DNA from: CBDUBS01 sp965365445
GTDB taxonomy: Bacteria > Bacteroidota > Rhodothermia > Rhodothermales > DASSAV01
Assembly: GCA_965365445.1 (NCBI GenBank)
Contig: CBDUBS010000230.1
Coordinates: 1 to 5,434 of the forward strand
Direction of reading: 5' to 3'
Length of the DNA: 5,434 nucleotides
Shown here piece by piece: positions 1 to 5,349 of the stretch; position 1 is the stretch's first letter, and the number at the start of each line of letters is the position of its first letter. The translations under genes were made by a program, and so were the position numbers. The notes below the pieces were generated by a model that searched no databases, had not been told where the DNA came from, and was given only the letters and a program-made list of their open reading frames with translations.

Positions 1-467
1 CGTTTTCGAGCCCGTTGGCCGCTGCCGTAGCGTGTCAGGTGTTGCAGGTAAGCCCCTCGCTGACCCCGGTGCAGGTGGGCGACATCCTGCGGCGGACCGC
101 CTCGCAGTCCGCTGCACCGGATCGGTCGCTGGGATGGGGCATCATCAACGCCGCCGAGGCGGTCCGGTTGGCCGAGCGGATGGCCCTGCAGGTGGAGGTC
201 GAGCAATTTACGCTGATGAGCGCCTTTCCGAACCCCGCCTCCAACCGGATCGTTTTTGAGATCATGGCGCCGGTCGTTCCGGATCATGCCTCTATCGAGG
301 TGTACGACGTAATGGGCCGGCGCGTCGCGACGCCGTTCGCGGGGATGCTCCAGCCGGGGTTCAACCGGATCGAGGCGGGCCTGGAGGGCCTGCCCTCCGG
401 GGTGTATATGTACGTAATACAGGGGAACCGTGCCCGGCAAACCGGGCGCTTCGTCCTCATCCGCTGA
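1..467 (+). CDS. Subtilisin-like (S8) serine protease, C-terminal part with T9SS sorting tail (5' truncated)
   Basis: The reading frame is open from the left edge (first whole codon at base 3) to TGA at 465-467. The first visible residues are FSSPLAAAVA, preceded by a codon ending in CG. This fits the S8 active-site block GTS-F-S-S-P, with the catalytic Ser straddling the window edge. Next come the usual end of the protease domain (LTPVQVGDILRRTA, then LGWGIINAAEAV) and, from about base 219, a type A T9SS sorting domain: AFPNPAS, then IEVYDVMGRRV, then GLPSGVYMYVIQ, ending in GRFVLIR. In Bacteroidota such tails direct Sec-exported proteins through the type IX machine to the cell surface or outside, where the tail is removed. 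The product is therefore inferred to be a secreted or surface protease. Its Asp and His catalytic residues and its signal peptide lie outside the window. The TTG at 15 lies inside the protease domain and is not a real start. A small hairpin (430-449) sits in the last codons. Confidence 0.9.
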   Translation, partial: FSSPLAAAVACQVLQVSPSLTPVQVGDILRRTASQSAAPDRSLGWGIINAAEAVRLAERMALQVEVEQFTLMSAFPNPASNRIVFEIMAPVVPDHASIEVYDVMGRRVATPFAGMLQPGFNRIEAGLEGLPSGVYMYVIQGNRARQTGRFVLIR

Positions 468-500
468 TACGGGATGGCCGTGATCTTTCGTTCTACTCCC

Positions 501-528
501 CGGACCGCAGGGTCCGGAAAGCCGGTCC
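501..528 (+). promoter_or_regulatory. Short competing hairpins in the leader of the vWA gene
   Basis: CGGACC (501-506) pairs perfectly with GGTCCG (511-516) over a 4-nt loop. The GGACC arm (502-506) could instead pair with a second GGTCC at 524-528, and CCGG/CCGG (514-517/522-525) gives a third small stem. All lie within 35 nt of the ATG at 536. No T-tract follows, so this is not a classical terminator. There is no clear Shine-Dalgarno sequence in this leader. A regulatory role is only a possibility, because short GC-rich stems arise easily by chance here. Confidence 0.25.
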
Positions 529-535
529 TACGGGT

Positions 536-2680
536 ATGCCCTTCGTGTTAGAAACGCATCCGGTCGTGCTGGTGGTCTGCCTGGCTGCGGCGGCGCTGTT
601 TACGGCCTGGACGTACCGCCGCACCACGCCGCCCGTTACGCCCGCCCGGAAGTGGGTGCTCGGATCGCTGCGCTTCGTTGCGGTAGCGCTCGTGCTGGTG
701 TTGCTGTTCGATCCGGTGCTGCGGACCTTCGAGGAAAACCTGGCCCCGCCGACCATCGCCGTACTGGTTGACGACAGCGAAAGCATGAGCCTCGCCCCGT
801 CGGAGGGGGCGTCCTGGAAGGACGGACTGCGGCAGAGCCTCTCCGGCATCACCGGGGGCGAGGTGCGGTTCTTTCGCTTCTCCAGCGACGCGCAGCCCCT
901 GCCGGAAGGTTCCGGCTGGCCGGATTCCCTGACCTCCGCCGGGCCGAGAACGGATCTGTCGGGGGCGCTCGACGGGGTGCGCGAGCAGCTGAAAGATCAT
1001 AATCTGCGGGGCGTGGTGCTCGTCTCGGACGGGCAATACAATACGGGCAGAAACCCGGTATATACGGCGGAGCGGTATCCCGTGCCTGTGTATACCGTCG
1101 TCGTCGGAGATACCACCACCCGGCGGGACGTGCAGATAAACCGCATCACCACCAACGATATCGCCTTCCTGGGCGCCGAGCAGCCCGTGCGGGTCACCCT
1201 GCGGTCGGAGGCCCTGCCCGGCGAGCGTGTTACGGTATCGCTGACCTCGAACGGGCGCGTCCTGGATTCGAAGCAGGCGACCCTGCCGCCCGGATCGGCG
1301 GAAGTCTCGCTCGACATGGCCTACACCCCCTCGGAGGCGGGTGTGCGGCAATACGGGGTGAGCGTCTCTCGTGCGGAGGGCGAAGTGACGTACCGGAACA
1401 ACGTGGAAACCTTCTCCGTCCGGGTGATGGAGCGCAGGCGACGGGTGCTGCTGGTAGGCGCCGCACCCGACCCCGACCTGGCCGCCCTGCGTCAGGTGCT
1501 GGACGGCAACGAGGATATCGAGGTTACCACGTTCATACAGAAGAGCCGCGGGCAGTTTTTCGAGGGGCCATTCCCTGCATCGCTCGACGGGTACGAACTG
1601 ATCATTCTGGCGGGGTATCCCGGCTCGGCGGCCGACCCTGCGGCAGCCGGGCGCATTGCGGGCGCGGCGCGCGGCGGAACCCCCGTCCTGTTCATTCTGG
1701 GCACCCGGACCGATCCGGCCCTCGTGAATCGCTACTTCCGGGACGTGCTGCCGGCGGCCCCGGAGGTGGTTCGCCCGTCGTTCGTGGAAGTAAGCATGGC
1801 CCCGGAAGAATCCGCCGTATCCCACCCTGTATTTGCGGTGTCGGGGATTACGGCCGAATCGTGGGGGCGGCTTCCCCCGCTCGGCTACAACGAAAGCCGC
1901 TGGCGGGCCGCCCCCGACGCCCGCATCCTCGCCGCGACCCGGTTGCGCGGGGTTTCGCTGCGCGACCCTCTGTTCGTGATCCGCAGCCGGGGGGGCGTGC
2001 GGTCGGCCGCCTTCCTGGGCGCAGGGACGTGGCGCTGGAAGAACCTTCCCCGGGATCTGGAAGCTTTATCGGAGGCGTGGCCGGGGATGCTCGTAAACCT
2101 CGTTCAGTGGCTGGGCGCCCGCGAGGACAACCGCCCCCTGCGGGTCGAGCCGTCGCGGGATGCCTACGCCGGAGGCGAGCCCGTCCGGTTCACCGGCAGG
2201 CTGCTGGACGAAAGCCTCAACCCGATAAGCCAGGCGTCGATCCATGTCGTCGTGGCGAGCGAGGATGCTGTCCGCTATCCGTTCCAGATGGAGGCCCTGG
2301 GCGGCGGGCGCTATGTACTGGACGTGGGTACGCTCCCCGAAGGTTCGTACACCTACACCGCCTCGGCGCGCCGCGACACCGACAGCCTGGGGTCCGCCGC
2401 CGGACGCTTTACCGTCGGTGCGCTGGCGCTGGAGTTCAAGGAAACCAGAGCCAATGCGGCGCTCATGCAGCAAATTGCCGTTCGGTCCGGCGGATCGATG
2501 GTGGCGCTGGAGGAGTTGCAGGGTCTGCCCGAGCGGCTTCGTTCCTCCCCCGATTTCATCCCCCTCCGCACGCGGGCGACGGACGAGCTTCCCCTCCGGC
2601 GCATGTACGGTTTCTTTCTCGTCATCCTCGCCCTCCTGACGACCGAATGGTTTCTGCGTAAACGAAGCGGAATGGTTTGA
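536..2680 (+). CDS. Membrane-anchored von Willebrand factor A protein with glutamine-amidotransferase-like middle domain
   Basis: The product has 714 residues. Two N-terminal membrane segments (about 10-27 and 41-58) are separated by a basic loop. One C-terminal segment (about 690-706) is followed by RKR. The positive-inside rule therefore puts the large central part in the periplasm. Residues ~72-195 are a vWA domain with a complete MIDAS metal site: DxSxS at 79-83 (DDSES), Thr139 in RTDLSGAL, and Asp165 in VLVSDGQ. A beta-sandwich-like stretch follows (~197-297). Next is a Rossmann/class I amidotransferase-like region (~303-525) starting RRVLLVGAAPDPD and containing YELIILAGYPG; I see no obvious catalytic Cys, so it is probably non-enzymatic. 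A second beta-rich domain (~535-627) has the GGRYVLDVGTLPEGSYTY pattern. Similar architectures are common in Bacteroidota and Planctomycetota, often near MoxR/Bat genes, but no such partners are visible here. The start at 536 is the only ATG/GTG/TTG in the frame after the upstream stop at 257-259. The exact function is unknown; a role in envelope protein assembly or stress is inferred only from vWA relatives. Confidence 0.88.
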   Translation: MPFVLETHPVVLVVCLAAAALFTAWTYRRTTPPVTPARKWVLGSLRFVAVALVLVLLFDPVLRTFEENLAPPTIAVLVDDSESMSLAPSEGASWKDGLRQSLSGITGGEVRFFRFSSDAQPLPEGSGWPDSLTSAGPRTDLSGALDGVREQLKDHNLRGVVLVSDGQYNTGRNPVYTAERYPVPVYTVVVGDTTTRRDVQINRITTNDIAFLGAEQPVRVTLRSEALPGERVTVSLTSNGRVLDSKQATLPPGSAEVSLDMAYTPSEAGVRQYGVSVSRAEGEVTYRNNVETFSVRVMERRRRVLLVGAAPDPDLAALRQVLDGNEDIEVTTFIQKSRGQFFEGPFPASLDGYELIILAGYPGSAADPAAAGRIAGAARGGTPVLFILGTRTDPALVNRYFRDVLPAAPEVVRPSFVEVSMAPEESAVSHPVFAVSGITAESWGRLPPLGYNESRWRAAPDARILAATRLRGVSLRDPLFVIRSRGGVRSAAFLGAGTWRWKNLPRDLEALSEAWPGMLVNLVQWLGAREDNRPLRVEPSRDAYAGGEPVRFTGRLLDESLNPISQASIHVVVASEDAVRYPFQMEALGGGRYVLDVGTLPEGSYTYTASARRDTDSLGSAAGRFTVGALALEFKETRANAALMQQIAVRSGGSMVALEELQGLPERLRSSPDFIPLRTRATDELPLRRMYGFFLVILALLTTEWFLRKRSGMV

Positions 2681-2703
2681 CCACCGGGGGCTACTCACCA
2701 CAC

Positions 2704-2716
2704 AGAATTCAGAATT
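2704..2716 (+). promoter_or_regulatory. AT-rich AGAATT doublet directly before the ATG at 2717
   Basis: Two AGAATT hexamers separated by one base abut the start codon in an otherwise GC-rich sequence. There is no Shine-Dalgarno at the right distance; the GGGGG run near 2687 is too far upstream. An unstructured A-rich start region is a known feature of Bacteroidota translation initiation, so this probably helps to define the start. It does not match the Bacteroidota promoter elements. Confidence 0.3.
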
Positions 2717-3505
2717 ATGGCAACGGCAGGCACGGATAACATGCGACAGGTGAAACGGCTGCAAAAAGAGCTGGATCGCTTTGTCTCGGGAGAAACAGGC
2801 ATCCCGTACGATGCGCTGATCTGGTTCGCCGAACCGCTGTTCGAGCTCTATCAGGCCGATCCGCGCCCCCCGGACGGCTCCGACCGCTTCACCCGCGACG
2901 TAAACGAACTGGGGTTGCAGGTAGCCGTGCTCGAAACGGCCCGCCTGTTCATGGCCTACGTGCTGCTCGAACCGGCGGAAGCGGAACGCCGGTACATGCA
3001 ACTCGAACGCAGCCTGATCGGCAGGGACGCCTGCGAGCGCGAACGGATCGACTTCCTGGAACTGCTGCACCTGATGGAGGAGCGGTGGTACGACCTGGAT
3101 GAATCCGTGCAGGCGCGGATAGCCGAAGCCTTCCGCCACGCGGCGCCTTTTCACGTCCTGCTGGAGCGGTATGCCGACACGCTCTCGCCCGCAGAAACAT
3201 CCCCCGACGAGGAGCGGTACGGCCCCGACCGGCTCGACTTGCCGGAGGCGATGGCCCTTTTTTCGCGCCCCCTGCTGGAGCACGTCCACGTACTGGAGGA
3301 TCCCGATTTGCTGGAAGACGCGCTGGCCCGGGCAGGGGCCTACTGGAATCTGGTCCAGCTGAAGGAGGAACGCTACGAGGAGCGGCTCGCCCGGATCGTG
3401 AAGCAGTTTGCGAAATCGCCGGACGACGAGCGGCGCATTGCCGAGGAGGCCCTCCGGATGGCCGCGTGGTTCTATGAATTGTTTCCTGAACGTCGCACGA
3501 GGTGA
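2717..3505 (+). CDS. Uncharacterised acidic all-helical protein
   Basis: I do not recognise a family for this 262-residue protein. It looks soluble and almost entirely alpha-helical: long runs of Glu, Arg, Leu and Ala in amphipathic patterns, few glycines, and no signal peptide or membrane segment. A basic amphipathic N-terminus (MRQVKRLQKELDRF, from residue 9) is followed by a Trp/Phe/Tyr-rich helix (ALIWFAEPLFELY, 33-45). Residues 63-150 read like a chain of helical hairpins. A Pro/Asp/Glu-rich linker (~157-172) precedes a second helical part ending in WFYELFPERRTR. There is one cysteine (Cys106) and no catalytic motif, so a scaffold or protein-interaction role is conceivable but unproven. 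The gene starts 36 bp after the vWA gene and may be co-transcribed with it. The chosen ATG follows two copies of AGAATT (2704-2709, 2711-2716) and has no Shine-Dalgarno, as is common in Bacteroidota. The Met codon at 2741 (residue 9) is a reasonable alternative start. Sustained codon structure and lack of low complexity support a real gene. Confidence 0.75.
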   Translation: MATAGTDNMRQVKRLQKELDRFVSGETGIPYDALIWFAEPLFELYQADPRPPDGSDRFTRDVNELGLQVAVLETARLFMAYVLLEPAEAERRYMQLERSLIGRDACERERIDFLELLHLMEERWYDLDESVQARIAEAFRHAAPFHVLLERYADTLSPAETSPDEERYGPDRLDLPEAMALFSRPLLEHVHVLEDPDLLEDALARAGAYWNLVQLKEERYEERLARIVKQFAKSPDDERRIAEEALRMAAWFYELFPERRTR

Positions 3506-3550
3506 TTCAACTTCCGGGGCCGTCTCCTTACCATGAAAGGGACGTACGCC

Positions 3551-3569
3551 TATCTATATCTTTTGCTTT
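3551..3569 (+). promoter_or_regulatory. AT-rich island before the M20D gene, possible weak promoter or initiation region
   Basis: The 64-bp gap after the helical-protein gene ends in an AT-rich run (TATCTATATCTTTTGCTTT) touching the ATG at 3570. It contains TATATC (a 4/6 match to TATAAT) and a near miss to the Bacteroidota -7 element TAnnTTTG, with one base too many. There is no convincing -35/-33 partner and no Shine-Dalgarno. It may be a start region kept free of structure rather than a promoter. No terminator-like hairpin lies in the gap, so read-through from upstream is plausible. Confidence 0.25.
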
Positions 3570-4811
3570 ATGGAAGTACATCCACTTGCCCCATCGCTGG
3601 ATCTTACGACGTCCTCTACGGAACCCCTCGTTCGGGAGAACGGCCACCTGCCCGACCTGCTCAGCACGATGCGCAGGCACATCCATGCGCACCCGGAGCT
3701 CGGGTTTGAAGAATACCAGACGAGCGCATACATCCGCGAGGTCCTGGAAATGCACGGGTTGCACGGCAGCGCTCCCATGGCGGTTACGGGCTTCTTCGTG
3801 GACATTGAAGGGGCGCTGCCCGGTCCCTTCGTCGGCTACCGGGCCGACATGGACGCCCTGCCCATACAGGACCTGAAGGAGTGCCCCTACAAATCGACCC
3901 GGCCCGGCCTGGGCCACCTCTGCGGCCACGACGCCCACATCGCGATGGCCGTGGGGGTTGCCATCGAACTCAGCCGGATGCGCGAACGCCTGCACGGCCG
4001 GTGCCGGGTGTTCTTCCAGCCGAGCGAGGAGCGCACCCCGAGCGGAGCCGTGCGCCTCATCGAGGAAGGCATCCTCACCGATCTCGAAGCCGTCTACGCC
4101 GTCCACGTCGATCCGACGCTGCCCGCCGGGCGCTTCGGCGTGCGCGCGGGGGCCATGACGGCCGCCGCCGACCGGTTCCATATCGACGTGATCGGCCCCG
4201 GAACGGCGCACGCCGCCCGGCCTCACGAAACCGTCGATACCATCTGGGTGGCAACCGCCATAGCCAACGCCCTCTACACCCTCATCGGCCGCCTCACCGA
4301 CGCCCGCAACCCGGCCGTACTGACCATCTGCCGGATGCACGGCGGCGACGCGTATAACGTCGTGCCGGATCACGTCGAACTCGGCGGCACGCTGCGCACC
4401 ACCGACGCCCACGACCGCCGGCTCATCAAGAATCGCATCGAAAGCCTGGCTACCGACATCGGCCGTTCGATGGGCGCCCGCGTCGCCGTTGACCTCTCCG
4501 GCGGTGCGCCCGCCGTCGAAAACGACCCGACCCTCTCCCGCCTCGTCGAGGGCCGCATCGTCGCCCTCTTCGGGCAGGATGCCTTTTTCCACGTACCCCG
4601 CCCGAGCATGGGGTCGGAGGATTTCGCGCACTACCTCCAGCACGTACCCGGTGCGCTCGTTCGGGTCGGCACCGGCTCGGATGAAGCCACCAGCTACCGC
4701 CTGCACGACAGCCGGTTCGACCTGGATGAATCCGCCCTGGCCCCCGCCGCCCGGCTCATGGCGGCCGTCATCGCCGAGCACACCCGCACTACACCCCTAG
4801 CCGGGCGCTGA
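3570..4811 (+). CDS. M20D-family metal-dependent amidohydrolase (N-acyl amino acid / hippurate / IAA-conjugate hydrolase type)
   Basis: This 413-residue protein has the usual length for peptidase family M20 subfamily D, whose members hydrolyse the amide bond of N-acyl (acetyl, benzoyl, indole-acetyl) amino acids with two metal ions. Visible motifs in order are HAHPELGFEE (39-48), GYRADMDALPIQD (89-101), LCGHDAH (117-123), FFQPSEE (148-154), AVHVDPTLPAG (177-187), MGSEDFAHY (347-355) and YRLHDSRFDLDE (376-387). By family comparison, Cys118, His120, Glu154, His179 and His379 are the metal ligands and Glu153 the catalytic base; all are present. The inserted dimerisation domain (~198-312) contains TAHAARPHETVD, the variant of the usual GGHAARPH block, plus NVVPDHVELGGTLRT. 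There is no signal peptide, so it is cytoplasmic. The start is firm: the frame has a stop at 3534-3536, and 3570 is the first start codon after it. The true substrate cannot be read from the sequence, and I give no gene symbol because hipO-like naming is unreliable in this family. Confidence 0.93.
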   Translation: MEVHPLAPSLDLTTSSTEPLVRENGHLPDLLSTMRRHIHAHPELGFEEYQTSAYIREVLEMHGLHGSAPMAVTGFFVDIEGALPGPFVGYRADMDALPIQDLKECPYKSTRPGLGHLCGHDAHIAMAVGVAIELSRMRERLHGRCRVFFQPSEERTPSGAVRLIEEGILTDLEAVYAVHVDPTLPAGRFGVRAGAMTAAADRFHIDVIGPGTAHAARPHETVDTIWVATAIANALYTLIGRLTDARNPAVLTICRMHGGDAYNVVPDHVELGGTLRTTDAHDRRLIKNRIESLATDIGRSMGARVAVDLSGGAPAVENDPTLSRLVEGRIVALFGQDAFFHVPRPSMGSEDFAHYLQHVPGALVRVGTGSDEATSYRLHDSRFDLDESALAPAARLMAAVIAEHTRTTPLAGR

Positions 4812-4818
4812 ACCGGGT

Positions 4819-4838
4819 GCAGGGGGGCGCCCTCCTGC
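4819..4838 (+). terminator. GC-rich palindrome just after the amidohydrolase stop (possible 3' hairpin)
   Basis: GCAGGGGGGC (4819-4828) is followed directly by GCCCTCCTGC (4829-4838), self-complementary throughout with one G-T wobble. As RNA it would fold as a stem of about 7 bp with a GGCGCC loop, starting 8 nt after the TGA at 4809-4811. No T-run follows, so it is not a canonical intrinsic terminator. It could protect the 3' end, or stop transcription together with the structured repeats downstream. Confidence 0.4.
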
Positions 4839-4868
4839 GGCGTCTCAACGATCCATCGGCCCACCACA

Positions 4869-4978
4869 TCACCCCGGCCCGCTTCTATCGTCATCCCAAA
4901 ACTATGTCATCCCGACCCGCTTCTTTCGTCACCCCTCACAAAAACTCACGTAATCCCTCACAAAAACCTCGTCATCCC
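4869..4978 (+). repeat. Left array: degenerate ~22-bp tandem repeats with CGTCATCCC core, + orientation
   Basis: Repeat units begin with TCA(T/C)CCC and mostly end in CG. They start at 4869, 4891, 4907, 4929, 4951 and 4972, giving spacings of 22, 16, 22, 22 and 21 bp. The cores are TCACCCC, TCATCCC, TCATCCC, TCACCCC, TAATCCC and TCATCCC. Two 20-mers, at 4878-4897 and 4916-4935 (CCCGCTTCTATCG/CCCGCTTCTTTCG and onward), agree at 18 of 20 positions. CCCTCACAAAAAC occurs twice (4933-4945 and 4955-4967). The unit at 4891 has lost about 6 bp. The last core is shared with the left end of the central element. An open frame through this array (4817-5125) is repeat-derived and not a gene. Confidence 0.8.
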
Positions 4979-5089
4979 GGCCCCTCCGCCGTCTACCGAC
5001 GGCGGCAGCCGGGATCTCAGAAGGCCTTCATGAAACCCTTGACAGATCCCGCATCGAGCCTGTCCCGCTCTGCGGGGTGCGGGACGACG
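4970..5089. repeat. Central ~120-bp element with inverted ends and two large hairpins (REPIN/MITE-like)
   Basis: The ends are near-perfect inverted repeats: CGTCATCCC at 4970-4978 and GGGACGACG at 5081-5089, an 8/9 match. Hairpin A has an outer stem ATCCCGGC/GCCGGGAT (4974-4981/5008-5015) and an inner 8-bp stem CCGCCGTC/GACGGCGG (4986-4993/4998-5005) with loop TACC. Hairpin B has an outer stem at 5047-5055/5076-5084 (9 pairs, one G-T) and a small inner stem CCGC/GCGG (5065-5068/5072-5075). Between them are the palindrome GAAGGCCTTC (5020-5029) and an AGATCCC (5044-5050) complementary to GGGATCT (5011-5017). There is no transposase. Hairpin-forming intergenic repeats of the GTCATCCCGG...CCGGGAT type are widespread in bacteria and are probably mobilised in trans. 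No target-site duplication is obvious. Confidence 0.7.
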
Positions 5090-5247
5090 TTTTATGTGCA
5101 GGATGACGGGCGGGGTGCGCTATAACAGGTTGGGTAAGCGCCTAAAGTTCGGGATGACGATAATAGCAGGGGCCGGATGACGTTATAATCAGGCTCGGCG
5201 TGACGTGATTATTAGGCGTCGGAATGACGGTTTCGGGTCGGGGTGTC
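5088..5247 (-). repeat. Right array: degenerate ~20-24-bp tandem repeats, same core, - orientation
   Basis: GGATGACG-type cores (the reverse complement of CGTCATCC) occur at 5101-5108, 5152-5159, 5175-5182, 5198-5205 (GCGTGACG) and 5221-5229 (GGAATGACG). The invariant TGACG falls at 5104, 5155, 5178, 5201 and 5225, giving spacings of 51, 23, 23 and 24 bp. The 51-bp interval looks like degraded units; on the - strand it contains TTACCCAACCTGTTATAGCG, similar to its neighbours. A further decayed unit covers 5228-5247. Each regular unit has an AT-rich middle before AGG (TAATAGCAGG, ATAATCAGG, ATTATTAGG). Read on the - strand, the unit at 5152-5174 starts with GGCCC and ends with TCGTCATCC, matching 4876-4896 of the left array, so the two arrays share an origin. 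Confidence 0.75.
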
Positions 5248-5295
5248 GCGGCGAGGCAGAGGTACGAGGGAATCGGGGGAGAAATGGCGGTAACA

Positions 5296-5316
5296 TATTG
5301 ATAGCGTTTATCAATA
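5296..5316 (+). promoter_or_regulatory. Fur-box-like operator 1
   Basis: TATTGATA (5296-5303) and TATCAATA (5309-5316) form a perfect 8-bp inverted repeat around GCGTT. The core TGATAGCGTTTATCA (5299-5313) matches the 7-1-7 Fur model TGATAATnATTATCA at 11 of 14 defined positions. It lies on the -35 element of the predicted promoter, the classical position for Fur repression by iron. Other dyad-binding regulators cannot be excluded, but the AT-rich TGATA/TATCA symmetry favours a Fur-family protein. Confidence 0.55.
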
Positions 5317-5327
5317 ATCCTTATCAT
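5298..5327 (+). promoter_or_regulatory. Sigma-70-like promoter for the gene at 5350
   Basis: TTGATA (5298-5303) matches TTGACA at 5/6 and TATCAT (5322-5327) matches TATAAT at 5/6, with an 18-bp spacer. Transcription would start near 5334, leaving a leader of about 16 nt with no Shine-Dalgarno. Bacteroidota often use the TTTG/TAnnTTTG consensus instead, so the match to the general sigma-70 pattern is suggestive only. The promoter overlaps both Fur-like operators completely. Confidence 0.45.
5312..5326 (-). promoter_or_regulatory. Fur-box-like operator 2
   Basis: On the - strand, 5326 to 5312 reads TGATAAGGATTATTG, matching TGATAATnATTATCA at 11 of 14 defined positions. It overlaps operator 1 by two bases, with dyad centres at 5306 and 5319 (13 bp apart), and covers the -10 element. 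Two adjacent sites suggest cooperative Fur dimer binding and strong iron-dependent repression of the gene at 5350. Confidence 0.5.
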
Positions 5328-5349
5328 AAGAGAAACCCCCGATAGATCC

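Larger units (their letters stand above)
5272..5343. repeat. 8-bp perfect inverted repeat bracketing the operator region
   Basis: ATCGGGGG (5272-5279) and CCCCCGAT (5336-5343) are exact reverse complements separated by 56 bp that contain the putative promoter and both Fur-like sites. GAGAAA also appears just inside each arm (5279-5284 and 5330-5335). In read-through RNA the arms could form the base of a stem-loop. Transcripts starting from the local promoter (predicted start near 5334) would carry only the right arm. Chance occurrence cannot be excluded. Confidence 0.35.

Noticed and set aside
430..449. GCCCGG-CAAA-CCGGGC hairpin as a terminator of the protease gene
   Set aside because: It lies before the stop codon within the sorting tail and lacks a following T-run. 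It is more likely a chance result of GC-rich coding sequence.
548..1825. 425-codon - strand frame opposite the vWA gene
   Set aside because: The translation is Arg/Gly/His-rich with no recognisable domain, and it mirrors the codons of the vWA gene.
2066..3289. 407-codon - strand frame spanning two + strand genes and their gap
   Set aside because: No motifs and biased composition; it conflicts with the well-supported vWA C-terminus, including its last membrane segment.
3533..3709. 58-codon + strand frame starting MKGTYAYLYLLLYG, which looks like a short signal peptide or leader
   Set aside because: The hydrophobic stretch is only the AT-rich island translated in another frame. The rest overlaps the amidohydrolase out of frame and ends without a domain. 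Translational coupling remains possible but is unsupported.
3502..3876. 124-codon + strand frame starting at the end of the helical-protein gene
   Set aside because: It runs mostly inside the amidohydrolase in another frame, and the translation looks random (Arg/Pro/Thr/Cys-rich).
3528..4781. 417-codon open frame on the - strand opposite the amidohydrolase
   Set aside because: It is a shadow: the translation is rich in Gly, Ala, Val and Asp without motifs, while the + strand carries every M20D motif. Long antisense frames are expected at high GC.
4817..5125. 102-codon + strand frame across the repeat region
   Set aside because: It is composed of repeat sequence (RHPGPSA, QPGSQKAFMKPL), a typical spurious product of GTCATCCCG-type intergenic repeats.
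4869..5247. CRISPR array
   Set aside because: The core is only 7-9 bp, the unit is ~22 bp, repeats are degenerate, arms point in opposite directions, and no cas genes are present. Spacing is far below real CRISPR spacing.
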